This document shows positions 1 to 8,527 of a DNA stretch of 64,000 bases, one piece after another. This DNA is from Duganella aceris (GTDB lineage: Bacteria; Pseudomonadota; Gammaproteobacteria; Burkholderiales; Burkholderiaceae_D). The translations under genes were made by a program, and so were the position numbers. Position 1 is the stretch's first letter. Every line of letters starts with the position of its first letter. Below the pieces are notes generated by a model. It made no database searches. It saw only the letters and a program-made list of their open reading frames with translations, and was not told the DNA's origin. The DNA lies in contig NZ_JAADJT010000014.1 in NCBI RefSeq assembly GCF_011090165.1, positions 62,001 through 126,000 on the forward strand. The letters are read 5' to 3'.

Positions 1-13
1 CAGGTCGGTTCAT
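1..13 (-). CDS. Start of an unidentified gene, cut by the window edge
   Basis: Only the start codon and the codons for MNRP are inside the window. A good Shine-Dalgarno (GGAG, about 7 nt before the ATG) and the short gap after the upstream hexosaminidase gene suggest it is the next gene of the amino-sugar operon. Nothing can be said of its function; a further transporter or sugar-metabolism gene would fit. Confidence 0.45.
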
Positions 14-34
14 GTGGAGTCTCCGTCGTTCTTT

Positions 35-1525
35 TTATTTGAAGCCGGGTACCGGCGCGTTGCCGGCCGCTTCCAGCTCGCCGGACAGCCAGCCGTTGAT
101 CGCGTCCAGCGCCGGCTTGGCGAAGCCGTAGGTCATCAGCGCGGGCGCCTGGATGTCGAGCGCCTGGTACGGATTCCACAACGCCAGGTGCAGGTCGGGG
201 CGCCAGGTGGCGCGCGCGTGCTCGCCGTAGCGCAGGCGCGAGGTCGAGGCCAGCACGGTGAAGCGGCCGTCCTGCGGCAGCGCGCTCCAGTCGAAGGTGT
301 CGGCGTCGGCGAAGGTCACCAGCTCGACGTCGTACAGGCGGCGCAGCGATGCCGCCACCTGCTCGGCCGGCACGCCGGCTTCCGAGACGCCGTCGCTGAC
401 CACGTCCTGGCGCACCACCAGGCGCACGTTGGCTCCCTTGGCCGGACGTTGCGGCGCGCCGTGCGCGGTCAGGCCGCGACGCCAGCCTTCGGCCATCACT
501 TCACGGTCGGCGGCGTCTTCCTTGTAGGAGCGCGGTTTGCATGGATAGGCCTTGGCCAGCGCGGCCAGGCGGTCGAGGCGGATCTGGATTTCCTCCTGCG
601 ACAACTCGCCGGCGGCCAGCGCGGCGGCGATCGAGTTCAGCGTCTCTTCCTGGGTTTCGGTGGTGCCCAGCGCCATGACCATGTCGGCGCCGGCGGTCAA
701 CGCGCGCACCGCCGCGTTGCCGACGCCATAGCGGCCGGCGATGGCGTGCATGTCCATGCCGTCGGTGATGACGATGCCCTTGTATTTCCACTCATCGCGC
801 AGCAGGCCGGTGAGGATGCGGCGCGACATGGTGGCCGGATTGTCCGGGTCCAAGGTCGGGTAGACGATGTGCGCGGTCATCATCGCCGGCGCGGAGGCGC
901 TGGCGATGCGGAACGGCGCCAGTTCCAGGAGGTCGAGTTCTTCGATTGGCTTGTTCACGGTCGGCAGGTCGCGGTGCGAATCGACGTTGGTGTCGCCGTG
1001 GCCGGGGAAGTGCTTGACACAGCAGGCCACGCCTTCGGCATGGCTGCCGGCCATCCACGCCATCGCCAGTTCGGCGGCGCGCTTCGGCTCGGCGCCGAAG
1101 GAGCGTTCGGCGATGACCGGGTTGTCCGGGTTGTTGTTCAGGTCCAGTACCGGCGCGAAGTTCCAGTTGAAGCCCAGCGCCTTGACCGCGCGCGCGACGG
1201 CGGCGCCGGTGCGGTGGGCCAGGTCGGTGTCGTCGGCAGCGCCGAGGCCCATCGCTGCCGGCGGCGCCGGCACCCAGGTCGAGCGCACCACGGCGCCGCC
1301 TTCCTGGTCGATGGCGATCAGCGATTCCGGGCCCATGACGGCGCGCAGGTCGGCGGTCAGCTTGGCCAGCTGCTCGGAGTCGGTCATATTCCCACGGAAC
1401 AGGCAGACGGCGCGGATGCTGTTCGCTTTCAGGAACTCCGCCGTGGCGGCATCGAGCACGGTGCCGGGGAAGCGGATCATGATGAGTTGGCCGGCTACTT
1501 TTCTGAGGTCGTTTTGAGTTGTCAT
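35..1525 (-). CDS. nagZ: Beta-N-acetylhexosaminidase, glycoside hydrolase family 3 (NagZ-like)
   Basis: Hydrolyses terminal N-acetylglucosamine from chitobiose or muropeptide-type substrates. The GH3 N-terminal barrel is clear: the family signature KHFPGHGDTNVDSH sits near residue 175, containing the His/Asp of the NagZ-type acid-base loop, and VITDGMDMHAI carries the likely nucleophilic Asp. There is no signal peptide, so it should act in the cytoplasm on disaccharides brought in by the adjacent ABC importer. At 496 aa it is longer than E. coli NagZ (about 340) because of a C-terminal domain, as in many GH3 enzymes. The ATG overlaps the stop of the preceding permease gene (ATGA), which implies translational coupling. 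Family assignment is firm; the exact substrate (chitobiose versus anhydromuropeptide) is inferred from context. Confidence 0.9.
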   Translation of the reverse strand: MTTQNDLRKVAGQLIMIRFPGTVLDAATAEFLKANSIRAVCLFRGNMTDSEQLAKLTADLRAVMGPESLIAIDQEGGAVVRSTWVPAPPAAMGLGAADDTDLAHRTGAAVARAVKALGFNWNFAPVLDLNNNPDNPVIAERSFGAEPKRAAELAMAWMAGSHAEGVACCVKHFPGHGDTNVDSHRDLPTVNKPIEELDLLELAPFRIASASAPAMMTAHIVYPTLDPDNPATMSRRILTGLLRDEWKYKGIVITDGMDMHAIAGRYGVGNAAVRALTAGADMVMALGTTETQEETLNSIAAALAAGELSQEEIQIRLDRLAALAKAYPCKPRSYKEDAADREVMAEGWRRGLTAHGAPQRPAKGANVRLVVRQDVVSDGVSEAGVPAEQVAASLRRLYDVELVTFADADTFDWSALPQDGRFTVLASTSRLRYGEHARATWRPDLHLALWNPYQALDIQAPALMTYGFAKPALDAINGWLSGELEAAGNAPVPGFK

Positions 1526-2328
1526 TTCACTGCTCCGTCCATGCCGCGCATGAAGAATCGTTGGGTAAATAAGAAGGCTGCCAGCGTGGGCAGGATGGTG
1601 AGCACGGTGCCGGCGGCGATCACGCGCGTGCTGCTGCCGAAGGTGCCGCGCAAATACAGCACGCCGACCGACAGCGGAAACTCATCCGGCTTGCTCATGA
1701 CGATCGAGGGCCAGATATATTCGTTCCAGGCTTCGACCGCTGTCAAGATGCCGACCGTGGCGAGCCAGGGGGCGATCAGCGGCAGCATGATCTTGCTGAA
1801 GATGGTCCATTCGGAGGCGCCGTCGACGCGCGCGGCGTCGATCAGGTCTTGCGGCACTTCTTCGAACGCTTGCTTGAGCAGCAGGATCGCGACCGCCGTG
1901 ACGACGTTGGGCAGGATCACGCCGGTGTAGGTGTCGACCAGGCTGAGTTTCGTCACGGTGATGAAGTTGACCAGGAAGTTGACTTCGGACGGCAGCACCA
2001 GCGTGGCGAGGATCAGGCCGAACACCAGCTTGCGGCCTTTGAAGTGCATGCGCGCCAGCGGGTAGGCGGCGGCGGAGCACAGCGCCAGTTTCCAGAACAC
2101 GGTGCAGACGGCGATCAGGACCGAGTTGCGGAAGAAGGACCAGATCGGGATGGCGTTGAACACTTCGATGAAATTCTCGAACGATGGCTGCCTGGGCCAG
2201 AAGGTCGGCGGGAAGGCGAAGATGTTGCCTTCGGTGGATAGCGCGGTGACCAGCGTCCACCAGAACGGGAACACGCAGACCACGGCGATGGCGCACAGCA
2301 GCAGGTAGTGGGTGAGTGTCTTCATCAT
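1522..2328 (-). CDS. Carbohydrate ABC transporter permease (second inner-membrane subunit)
   Basis: A 268-residue MalG-type permease with six predicted membrane segments, starting MMKTLTHYLLLCAI. The EAA-loop signature that contacts the ATPase is visible as DAARVDGASEWTIFSKIMLP around residue 180. I chose the ATG at 2328 because it overlaps the stop of the upstream permease as ATGA and gives the normal family length; the open frame continues much further upstream but is not protein-like there. It works with the preceding permease and binding protein. No ATPase subunit is encoded in this cluster inside the window, so a shared MsiK-like ATPase elsewhere, or the gene leaving the left edge, probably powers it. 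Confidence 0.9.
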   Translation of the reverse strand: MMKTLTHYLLLCAIAVVCVFPFWWTLVTALSTEGNIFAFPPTFWPRQPSFENFIEVFNAIPIWSFFRNSVLIAVCTVFWKLALCSAAAYPLARMHFKGRKLVFGLILATLVLPSEVNFLVNFITVTKLSLVDTYTGVILPNVVTAVAILLLKQAFEEVPQDLIDAARVDGASEWTIFSKIMLPLIAPWLATVGILTAVEAWNEYIWPSIVMSKPDEFPLSVGVLYLRGTFGSSTRVIAAGTVLTILPTLAAFLFTQRFFMRGMDGAVK

Positions 2329-3407
2329 CGGTGCTTCGGCTTGATGTAGCGCAGGCAGAGCAGGGCGATGCCGATGCAGAAGATCGACATCACGAAGCTG
2401 GCGGCCAGCGCGCGCGGCAGCTTCAGGTGCTTGAGGCCCTGGTCGTAGGCGTAATACAGGCCGGTGAAAGTGGAGTTCATCGGGCCGCCCTGGGTCAGCA
2501 CGTCGACTTCCTGGTAGGCTTTCAAGGCGGCCAGCACGGAGAGGACGGTACAGATCATGATCGTGGGGCGCAGCATCGGCACGGTGATTTTCCAGAAGCG
2601 CTGCCAGCGGTTGGCGCCGTCGAGGATGGCGGCTTCCTGCATGTCGGCGGGGACGGCTTGCAGGGCGGCGAGATACATCACCATGTACCAGCCCAGCCCG
2701 CGCCACAGCGTGACGAACATGATGGCGAACAGGGCGAGGTTGTCGTTGGAGAGCCAGCCGACCGGGGCGCCGACCAGCTTGAGGGTCATCAGCACGTAAT
2801 TGAGCGCGCCCTGTTCGTGGAACATGAAGCCCCACATGATGCCGACCACCGAGACCGTGGTCACGACCGGGACGTAGAAGGCGGCGCGGAAGTAGCGGAT
2901 CCCGGGCAGCTGGTTGTTGACCAGCACCGCGAGGCTCAGGGCGCCGATCTGCACGAAGGGCACCATCAGCAGGAACAGCAGCGAGTTTTTCAGGCCGGTG
3001 GTGAACATCTCGTTGTCGAAGATGTAGCGGAAGTTATCCAGGCCGACCCAGTGCGTTTCGCGTATCAGGCTGTAGTCGGTGAAGGCCAGCAGCGAGCCGA
3101 AGGCCACCGGCCAGAAGGAGAATACGGCCAGCAGCGCCAACGCCGGGGCGAGGAATAGCCAGGCCGTCAGGTTCACACGGCGTGCGTGCGATGGCGCCGC
3201 AGCCGGCGCCGGCGTCGACGCGGACGAGATGGCGAGCGGGCCTGCCGGCGCGGCGGAGAAAGAGGCGAGCGGCTGCGCGACCGGCGGTGGCGCGGATGTC
3301 GGTGCGTCGGCGCTGGTCGGGGCGCGCGGGGCGGCGGCCGACGGGGCGCCAGCTGGCGCGGCGGCGAGCGGCGCGGTACTGGCGGGGCTGGCGTGGTCGG
3401 TGCGCAT
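2325..3407 (-). CDS. Sugar ABC transporter permease (first inner-membrane subunit)
   Basis: A MalF-type permease of 360 residues. Six membrane spans follow residue 80, and an EAA loop (EAAILDGANRWQRFWKITVP) lies near residue 265. The first 75 or so residues are a low-complexity Ala/Pro/Ser tail with no membrane segment, unusual for this family; no later in-frame Met would remove it without cutting into the first helix. The gene starts one base after the binding-protein stop and its own stop overlaps the next permease start, so all three subunits are translationally linked. The likely substrate is an N-acetylglucosamine oligomer, inferred from the operon rather than from the protein itself. 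Confidence 0.88.
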   Translation of the reverse strand: MRTDHASPASTAPLAAAPAGAPSAAAPRAPTSADAPTSAPPPVAQPLASFSAAPAGPLAISSASTPAPAAAPSHARRVNLTAWLFLAPALALLAVFSFWPVAFGSLLAFTDYSLIRETHWVGLDNFRYIFDNEMFTTGLKNSLLFLLMVPFVQIGALSLAVLVNNQLPGIRYFRAAFYVPVVTTVSVVGIMWGFMFHEQGALNYVLMTLKLVGAPVGWLSNDNLALFAIMFVTLWRGLGWYMVMYLAALQAVPADMQEAAILDGANRWQRFWKITVPMLRPTIMICTVLSVLAALKAYQEVDVLTQGGPMNSTFTGLYYAYDQGLKHLKLPRALAASFVMSIFCIGIALLCLRYIKPKHR

Positions 3408-3408
3408 A

Positions 3409-4731
3409 TTAATGGCTCCGCTGCGCGGCGAGCTTTTTGTTCCAGATCGCGACCGCCTGGTCCAGCGCCTGCTTGATGTCCTGCTTGCCGGTGACGCCGG
3501 CTTCGACCGCCTTCACCAGGTAGCGTCGCAGTTCGTCATAGTCGGTGATGCCGGCCACGTACAGCGTGTGCGAATGCGGCATCGACACCGCGCCCGCCGA
3601 TACGGCTTTCTCCGCCGCGCCGGCGCCCGGCGGCACGGTGGTGAAGAACGGGTCGTTGGCCGCCTGCGCCATCGCCGGGTACACGCTGGCCTGTTTGGCG
3701 AAGGTCAGCTGGTTGGCGTCGTTGGTCAGGTAGCGCGCGAATTTGCCGACCGCCGGCATCAGCTTCGCATCCACATTCTTCGGCACCGCGAAGTGCACCA
3801 GCCAGCCGCCGTCGGCGATGCCGGTCGGACCCAGCGGCGCCGGAGCGACGTCGGTGATGGTGTAGATATCCTTGGCGTCGCTCTGGATGCGCTTGACCGC
3901 AGTCGGCGGCGCCAGCAGCATGCCGAGGCGGCCGCCCTTGTAGGCGTCGATCGCGGCCGGGAAGTTATCCTCGGCGAACAGCGCGTCCTTCAGCAGGCCG
4001 CCGGCCTTGTAGGTTTCGGCCAGCTTGGCGATCAGCGCGATGTGCGCCGGCGAGTTGAAGACCGCCTTGCCATCCTTGATCACGGCCAGTCCCTGCTGCA
4101 TCATCAGGCCGTCGATCTTGGACAGCGCGGGACACAGGCCCGCCTTGCCGGTGCGCGCGGCGATCTGGCGGGCGAACAGCAGCTGCTCGTCAAGATCGCG
4201 CGGCGCGTGCGGGATGGCGGCGGCTTTGAAAATCTGCGTGTTGTAGGCGATGACGGCGACGTTGCTGTACATCGGGAAGCCGTAGGTCTTGCCGTTGAAG
4301 GTCAGGTCTTCCAGTGTGCTGGCGAGGTAGCGTGGGCGGGCGTCGCCGAGCAGGGCGTCGACCGGGGCGAGCAGGCCGTCGCGGGCGAATTCGTCGGCCC
4401 AGGGCACGTTCAGGTTGACCAGCGCCGGCGGCGTGCCGGCGACGATGCGCGTCACCAGTTTGGTCTGGATGATGTCCCATGGGAAGTCGACCCATTCCAC
4501 CTTGACGCCCGGGTTGCCGGCTTCGTAGTTCTTCACCAGCGTCTCGAAGTAGGGCGTGAACTTGGGCTTCATGCTGAAGGTCCAGAATTCGATTTTTTGC
4601 GGGGCTGCGGTTGCAGGGTTCGCGAAGAGCGCCGCTAGCGCAAGCAGCCACCCCGCACGGCGGCATACCGGGGTCAGACCCCGTACGGGGTCTGACCCCT
4701 TCGGCTTGCGGGGTAGGCGCGGCTCAATCAC
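3409..4731 (-). CDS. Extracellular solute-binding protein of the sugar ABC importer
   Basis: A periplasmic family-1 (MalE-like) binding protein. After a hydrophobic signal core (WLLALAALFANPATAA) the mature protein starts near APQKIEFWTFS and has the usual length of about 400 residues. The only conventional in-frame start is a GTG at 4731 with no Shine-Dalgarno. The first 26 or so codons are entirely inside a copy of the approximately 80-bp palindromic repeat described separately, giving a basic n-region containing SDPVRGLTP. Either translation is coupled to the gene ending at 4736 or a non-canonical CTG nearer the signal core is used. The function as substrate receptor for the two downstream permeases is clear; the ligand is inferred to be GlcNAc or chitobiose. 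Confidence 0.85.
   Translation of the reverse strand: MIEPRLPRKPKGSDPVRGLTPVCRRAGWLLALAALFANPATAAPQKIEFWTFSMKPKFTPYFETLVKNYEAGNPGVKVEWVDFPWDIIQTKLVTRIVAGTPPALVNLNVPWADEFARDGLLAPVDALLGDARPRYLASTLEDLTFNGKTYGFPMYSNVAVIAYNTQIFKAAAIPHAPRDLDEQLLFARQIAARTGKAGLCPALSKIDGLMMQQGLAVIKDGKAVFNSPAHIALIAKLAETYKAGGLLKDALFAEDNFPAAIDAYKGGRLGMLLAPPTAVKRIQSDAKDIYTITDVAPAPLGPTGIADGGWLVHFAVPKNVDAKLMPAVGKFARYLTNDANQLTFAKQASVYPAMAQAANDPFFTTVPPGAGAAEKAVSAGAVSMPHSHTLYVAGITDYDELRRYLVKAVEAGVTGKQDIKQALDQAVAIWNKKLAAQRSH
4651..4730 (-). repeat. Two-hairpin palindromic repeat, copy 1 (inside the start of the binding-protein gene)
   Basis: Reading on the minus strand: GATTGAGC at the start, a variable stretch of about 22 nt, a perfect 30-bp palindrome (4670-4699, half-site GGGGTCAGACCCCGT) and then a small hairpin GCCGCCGTGCGGG. 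The same layout recurs at 56407-56485 and 60641-60717. This copy forms the first coding residues of the binding protein. Confidence 0.85.
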
Positions 4732-4735
4732 GGAC

Positions 4736-5758
4736 TTAGTTGGTCTTGGTGACTTTGCTGAGGTGGCGCGGCGCGTCCGGGTCCATGCCGCGCGCGGCCG
4801 ACAGCTGCGCCGCCATCACGTAGAACGCCTGGATCGCGACAATCGGATCCAGATCCGGCGTCGCCGCAACCGGCAAGGTCAGATCGCGATCGGCCACGTC
4901 CGCCGGCGCCGCCAGCAGCACGCGCGCGCCACGGCCGCGCATCTCGGTCGCCAGCTGCAGCAGGCTCGCCTGCGTCGCACCGCGCGTGGCGAAGATCACC
5001 AGCGGATAGCCTTCTTCGATCAGCGCCATCGGACCATGCTTGATCTCCGCACCGCTGAACGCCTCCGCCTGCAAGGCCGAAGTCTCCTTGAACTTCAACG
5101 AAGCCTCCAGCGCCACCGGGAAGCTGATGCCGCGACCCACCACCATGATGTTGCGGGCCGGCGCCAGCACCTCGATCGCCTTCGACCAGTCTTCGGAGGT
5201 GGCGGCGCGCAGCGAGTCCGGCAGCGCTTCCAGGCCTTCCAGCAGCTCCGGATCGTTCTGCCACGCCGCAACCAGACGCGCGCCCGCCACCATGCTGGTG
5301 ATGAAGCTCTTGGTCGCGGCCACGCTCAGCTCTTTGCCGGCGCGCAGCGGCATCGCCCACTCGGCGGCGTGCGCCAGCGGCGAATCGATGTCGTTGACCA
5401 GCGCGATGGTGGTGGCGCCGCCGTCGCGGAAGTATTTAATCGGCTCGACCACGTCCGGACTCTGGCCCGATTGCGAGATCGAGATCGCCAGCGTGTCGCG
5501 GGTGATCAGCGGCGATTTGTTCAAGGTTACCAGCGACATCGGCAGCGACGCCACCACGCGGCCCAGGCGGGCCATGATCAGATAGGCGGCGTAGGCGCAG
5601 GCGTGGTCGGAGCTGCCGCGCGCGATGGTCAGCGCGGTCGAGAAGGAAGTGCTCCTCAATTTGCGGCCCAGCTCCGCGTAACGGTCTCCGTCCTGCGACA
5701 GTTGCGTGGCGACGCATTCAGCGGCGGACAGGGCTTCTTTCAACATCATTGAGGTCAC
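4736..5758 (-). CDS. SIS-domain sugar-phosphate isomerase/deaminase (NagB-II / AgaS-like)
   Basis: Probably converts glucosamine-6-phosphate to fructose-6-phosphate plus ammonia, the step after NagA. It has two SIS domains without the glutamine amidotransferase domain of GlmS: motif SISQSGQSPDVVE near residue 90 and a second sugar-phosphate site near MVVGRGISFPVA, followed by GAEIKHGPMALIEEGYP. Length 340 matches the NagB-II group. The GTG start at 5758 is preferred because AAGGAG lies 7 nt upstream; ATG codons at 5749 and 5746 are alternatives. The GTG overlaps the stop of nagA. No classical nagB occurs in the window, which supports this protein filling that role. Confidence 0.85.
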   Translation of the reverse strand: MTSMMLKEALSAAECVATQLSQDGDRYAELGRKLRSTSFSTALTIARGSSDHACAYAAYLIMARLGRVVASLPMSLVTLNKSPLITRDTLAISISQSGQSPDVVEPIKYFRDGGATTIALVNDIDSPLAHAAEWAMPLRAGKELSVAATKSFITSMVAGARLVAAWQNDPELLEGLEALPDSLRAATSEDWSKAIEVLAPARNIMVVGRGISFPVALEASLKFKETSALQAEAFSGAEIKHGPMALIEEGYPLVIFATRGATQASLLQLATEMRGRGARVLLAAPADVADRDLTLPVAATPDLDPIVAIQAFYVMAAQLSAARGMDPDAPRHLSKVTKTN

Positions 5759-6852
5759 AACAATTCTCCTTCGATATAAACGGCTTTGAGATTCAGGTCA
5801 CGGTCGAGCACCACGAAGTCGGCGTAGGCGCCGGGGGCGAGGCGGCCCCGCTCTTGCAGGCCGAGATAATCGGCCGCATAGGTTGAGACCCGTGCCGAGG
5901 CATCCGCCAGATCGAGGCCGAGTCCGACCAGATTGCGCAGCGCCTGGTCCATGGTGAGGGTGCTGCCGGCCAGCGTGCCGTCGGGTAGGCGCACGCCGCC
6001 CATGCATTTCATGACGGTATGGCGGCCCAGCATATACTCGCCGTCCGGCATGCCGGTGGCGGAAGTCGAATCGGTGACGCAATACAGTTGCGGAATGCAG
6101 CGCAGCGCGGTCCTGATGGCGCCGGGGTGCACGTGCAGCAGGTCGGGAATGAATTCGGCGTACTGCGCGTGCGCCAGCGCGGCGCCGACCATGCCAGGTT
6201 CGCGGTGATGCAGGCCGGTCATGGCGTTGAACAGATGGGTGAAGCCGTGCGCGCCGTGCTCCAGCGCGGCCACGCCGTCTTCGTAGGTGCCGAGCGTGTG
6301 GCCGATCTGCACCCGCATGCCGGCGTCCGACAGCTCGCGCACCAGTTCCAGGTGGCCTTCGATTTCCGGCGCGACGGTGATCAATTTCAGCGGCGCCAGC
6401 TCTTCCAGTTTCTGCACGTCGGCCAGTTTGGCCGAGCGCGCGTAGGGCGGCTGCGCACCGAGCTTGCCGGAGTTGATGAACGGACCTTCGAGGTGGGCGC
6501 CGAGCACGCGCGCTTCGCCTTTGCCACGTTGTGCGGCGGCCAGGCCGATGCCCTTCAGGGCGAGGTCGATGTCCTCCGGCGGCGCCGTCATCGTGGTCGC
6601 CAGCATGCTGGTGGTGCCGTGCCGGGCGTGGATCGCGGCGATAGTGCGGACCGCGTCGCCGCCCTCCATCACGTCCTTGCCGCCGCCGCCGTGCACGTGC
6701 AGGTCGATAAACCCAGGCAGGATATAGACTTCTTCATTCAGCGCGGGATCGACGCTGCTGCCGTGGATGGCCGCGACGCGCTCGCTGAAAGTGATCTCAC
6801 CGCGGATCCAGCCCGCCGATGTCAGGATATTGCCTTTGATTGCATCGCTCAT
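5755..6852 (-). CDS. nagA: N-acetylglucosamine-6-phosphate deacetylase
   Basis: Removes acetate from GlcNAc-6-phosphate in the cytoplasm. This amidohydrolase shows the metal-site motif DLHVHGGGG near residue 50, the HLEGPFIN block near 120, GHTLGTYEDGVAALEHGA with THLFNAMTGLHHREPG around 200, and the catalytic Asp in VTDSTSATG near 270. Length 365 is normal. The ATG overlaps the stop of the gntR gene upstream (ATGA) with a GGAG 8 nt before it. It sits between the regulator and the SIS deaminase, completing a GlcNAc to Fru-6-P route with the kinase at the head of the operon. Confidence 0.95.
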   Translation of the reverse strand: MSDAIKGNILTSAGWIRGEITFSERVAAIHGSSVDPALNEEVYILPGFIDLHVHGGGGKDVMEGGDAVRTIAAIHARHGTTSMLATTMTAPPEDIDLALKGIGLAAAQRGKGEARVLGAHLEGPFINSGKLGAQPPYARSAKLADVQKLEELAPLKLITVAPEIEGHLELVRELSDAGMRVQIGHTLGTYEDGVAALEHGAHGFTHLFNAMTGLHHREPGMVGAALAHAQYAEFIPDLLHVHPGAIRTALRCIPQLYCVTDSTSATGMPDGEYMLGRHTVMKCMGGVRLPDGTLAGSTLTMDQALRNLVGLGLDLADASARVSTYAADYLGLQERGRLAPGAYADFVVLDRDLNLKAVYIEGELL

Positions 6853-7583
6853 CTGCGCGACTCCGCTACGAATTCATAATAATCACTGCGGCAATACGAG
6901 TGGGTCAGTTCCACCGCTGCGCCGTTGTCGAGATAACTGACGCGGGTGATGTGCAGCATCGCGGCACCCGCAGGTATGTTGGCCAGGCGCGCTTGCTCCA
7001 CGCTGGCGTTGACGGCGCGGATATGCTGCAGCGCGCGCATCGGGATGGTGCCGTTGGCTTCCAGGTAGCCGTACAGCGAATCGGTGACGCTGTGCGGATT
7101 CGGCATGTACTGCGCCGGGATGGTGGTGGTTTCGATCGCCATCACCACATCGTCGGCGGTGCGCAGGCGCTTCAGGCGCGCCACCGGCATGTTGGGCGAC
7201 AGGCCGAGCGACAGCAGCTCGACCGGCGAGGCGATGCCGATGTCGCGCTGCAGCCAGCGCGAGCCGGCGGTGAAGCCGCGCTCGCGCAGCTCTTCGGAAA
7301 AGCTGGTCAGGCGCGACAGCGGCTGTTCCAGCTTCGGCGTGATGTAGGTGCCGGAGCCGCGCTTGCGGGTCAGCATGCCGCGCTCGCACAGCATGTCGAT
7401 CGCCTTGCGCGCGGTGACGCGCGAGATGTTGAGCATGTCCGACAGCACGCGCTCGGACGGCAAAGCCTCGTTGGCGCGCCAGTCGCCGCCGGCGATCCCG
7501 TCGGACAGCTTGTTCGCAAGCTGCATGTACAACGGGGTATCGCTGTCGGCATCCGGCCTGAAATCGCTCAACTGGGCTAGCAC
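6849..7583 (-). CDS. nagR: GntR-family (HutC/UTRA) transcriptional regulator of the amino-sugar operon
   Basis: A 244-residue repressor with an N-terminal winged helix (SERVLSDMLNISRVTARKAI near residues 40-65) and a C-terminal UTRA effector domain. Proteins of this type (NagR/YvoA, DasR, NagQ) sense GlcN-6-P or GlcNAc-6-P. It starts with GTG at 7583, six bases after an AAGGAG that lies in the end of the kinase gene. It is co-transcribed with the genes it probably controls, so it is likely autoregulated; a candidate operator lies in the promoter at 8499-8527. The symbol is by analogy; NagQ would be an equally valid name. Confidence 0.85.
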   Translation of the reverse strand: MLAQLSDFRPDADSDTPLYMQLANKLSDGIAGGDWRANEALPSERVLSDMLNISRVTARKAIDMLCERGMLTRKRGSGTYITPKLEQPLSRLTSFSEELRERGFTAGSRWLQRDIGIASPVELLSLGLSPNMPVARLKRLRTADDVVMAIETTTIPAQYMPNPHSVTDSLYGYLEANGTIPMRALQHIRAVNASVEQARLANIPAGAAMLHITRVSYLDNGAAVELTHSYCRSDYYEFVAESRR

Positions 7584-7586
7584 GGG

Positions 7587-8456
7587 CTACTCCTTCAAAC
7601 GTTGTTGGATCAGGCGCAGCGCGCCGGCGGCCGAGTCGCCTTGCGGCGTGACGATGCGCTTCAACATCGAGACCGGCATGTAGGGACGCAGCGGCGCGGC
7701 CAGGCCGCCGCACAGGGCGATCGGCAGCGTGCCGCTGGTATCGAGCGCGTTGGCCATGATCTCCACTTCGCGGCCCGCTTCGAGCAGGATCAGGCGCGCG
7801 GTCTCATTGGTCTCGCCGTGCTGCAGGACGATGCGCGCCAGTTGCGCGTAATTGGTCTGGGTGGCCTTGGCCAGCCAGTTCTGGATCGCGTCGCGCTCGC
7901 CGCCGCAGGCGTCGGCGACGTCGTCGGCGAAGGGGGTGGGCGGCATGCGGCCGTCGATCACCTGCTGCACGTGGTTGACCGCGCGCAGTCCCATCCAGGC
8001 GCCGCTGGCTTCGTCGCCGGCCGGGAAGCCCCAGCCGCCGACTTCCATGTGGCGGCCGTCGGCCAGCTTGATCTCGCCGACGCTGCCGGTGCCCAGCGCG
8101 ATGATCGCGCCCGGTTCACCGCGATGCGCGCCGAGCACGGTGGTGTGGCCGTCGCTTTCCAGCGCGACCCTGGCGTAGCCGGGATTGGCGGCGACGAATT
8201 CGGCCGCCCATTGTTTGTTGTGCACGCCGGCCAGTCCGAGGCCGATGGCGATAGTCTCCCTGGCCGGGACCTCCAGTCCGGCGGCGCGGAACGCCTTGCC
8301 GGCGGCGTCTTCGACCGCCGCCCAGGCGTTGCCGATGCCGTGCAGCAGGCCGGACGGACCGCCGCTGCCTTCCGCCAGTTCCACGCCGTCGGCGCGCGCC
8401 AGGCGTGCCCGGGTGCCGCTACCGCCGCCGTCTACGCCGATTAGAAATTCGATCAT
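7587..8456 (-). CDS. nagK: BadF/BadG-type ATPase, probable N-acetylglucosamine kinase
   Basis: First gene of the operon. The ASKHA-fold phosphate loop GVDGGGSGTRARLA opens the protein and a second nucleotide motif IALGTGSVGEI lies near residue 120, as in eukaryotic and proteobacterial GlcNAc kinases of the BcrAD_BadFG family. Length 289 fits. It would phosphorylate GlcNAc released by the hexosaminidase, giving the substrate of NagA and the likely inducer of the GntR repressor. The ribosome site is weak (ACACACCC before the ATG). The kinase family is sure; GlcNAc rather than glucosamine as substrate is inferred from the neighbours. Confidence 0.85.
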   Translation of the reverse strand: MIEFLIGVDGGGSGTRARLARADGVELAEGSGGPSGLLHGIGNAWAAVEDAAGKAFRAAGLEVPARETIAIGLGLAGVHNKQWAAEFVAANPGYARVALESDGHTTVLGAHRGEPGAIIALGTGSVGEIKLADGRHMEVGGWGFPAGDEASGAWMGLRAVNHVQQVIDGRMPPTPFADDVADACGGERDAIQNWLAKATQTNYAQLARIVLQHGETNETARLILLEAGREVEIMANALDTSGTLPIALCGGLAAPLRPYMPVSMLKRIVTPQGDSAAGALRLIQQRLKE

Positions 8457-8498
8457 GGGTGTGTGAATGCTGAGCCGGGATTCCCCGTGTTGAGGGGC

Positions 8499-8527
8499 AC
8501 TATATGGTTGGCAAACCAGCTTGTCAA
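8499..8527 (-). promoter_or_regulatory. Sigma-70-type promoter with operator in the spacer, amino-sugar operon
   Basis: On the minus strand TTGACA (8522-8527) and TATAGT (8499-8504) are exactly 17 bp apart, near consensus. The spacer contains a 14-bp inverted repeat, TGGTT-TGCC-AACCA (8505-8518), similar in half-site to GntR/UTRA operators of the NagQ and DasR type. A repressor bound there would block RNA polymerase directly. Transcription should start near 8492, about 35 nt before the kinase start codon. Confidence 0.7.

Noticed and set aside
14..1930. Very long open frames opposite the hexosaminidase and permease genes
   Set aside because: They are high-GC antisense shadows rich in Arg/Gly/His without family motifs, and they cross gene borders.
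4670..4699. Simple intrinsic terminator before the binding-protein gene
   Set aside because: No T-run follows; the palindrome is part of a larger repeat found elsewhere and lies in coding sequence.
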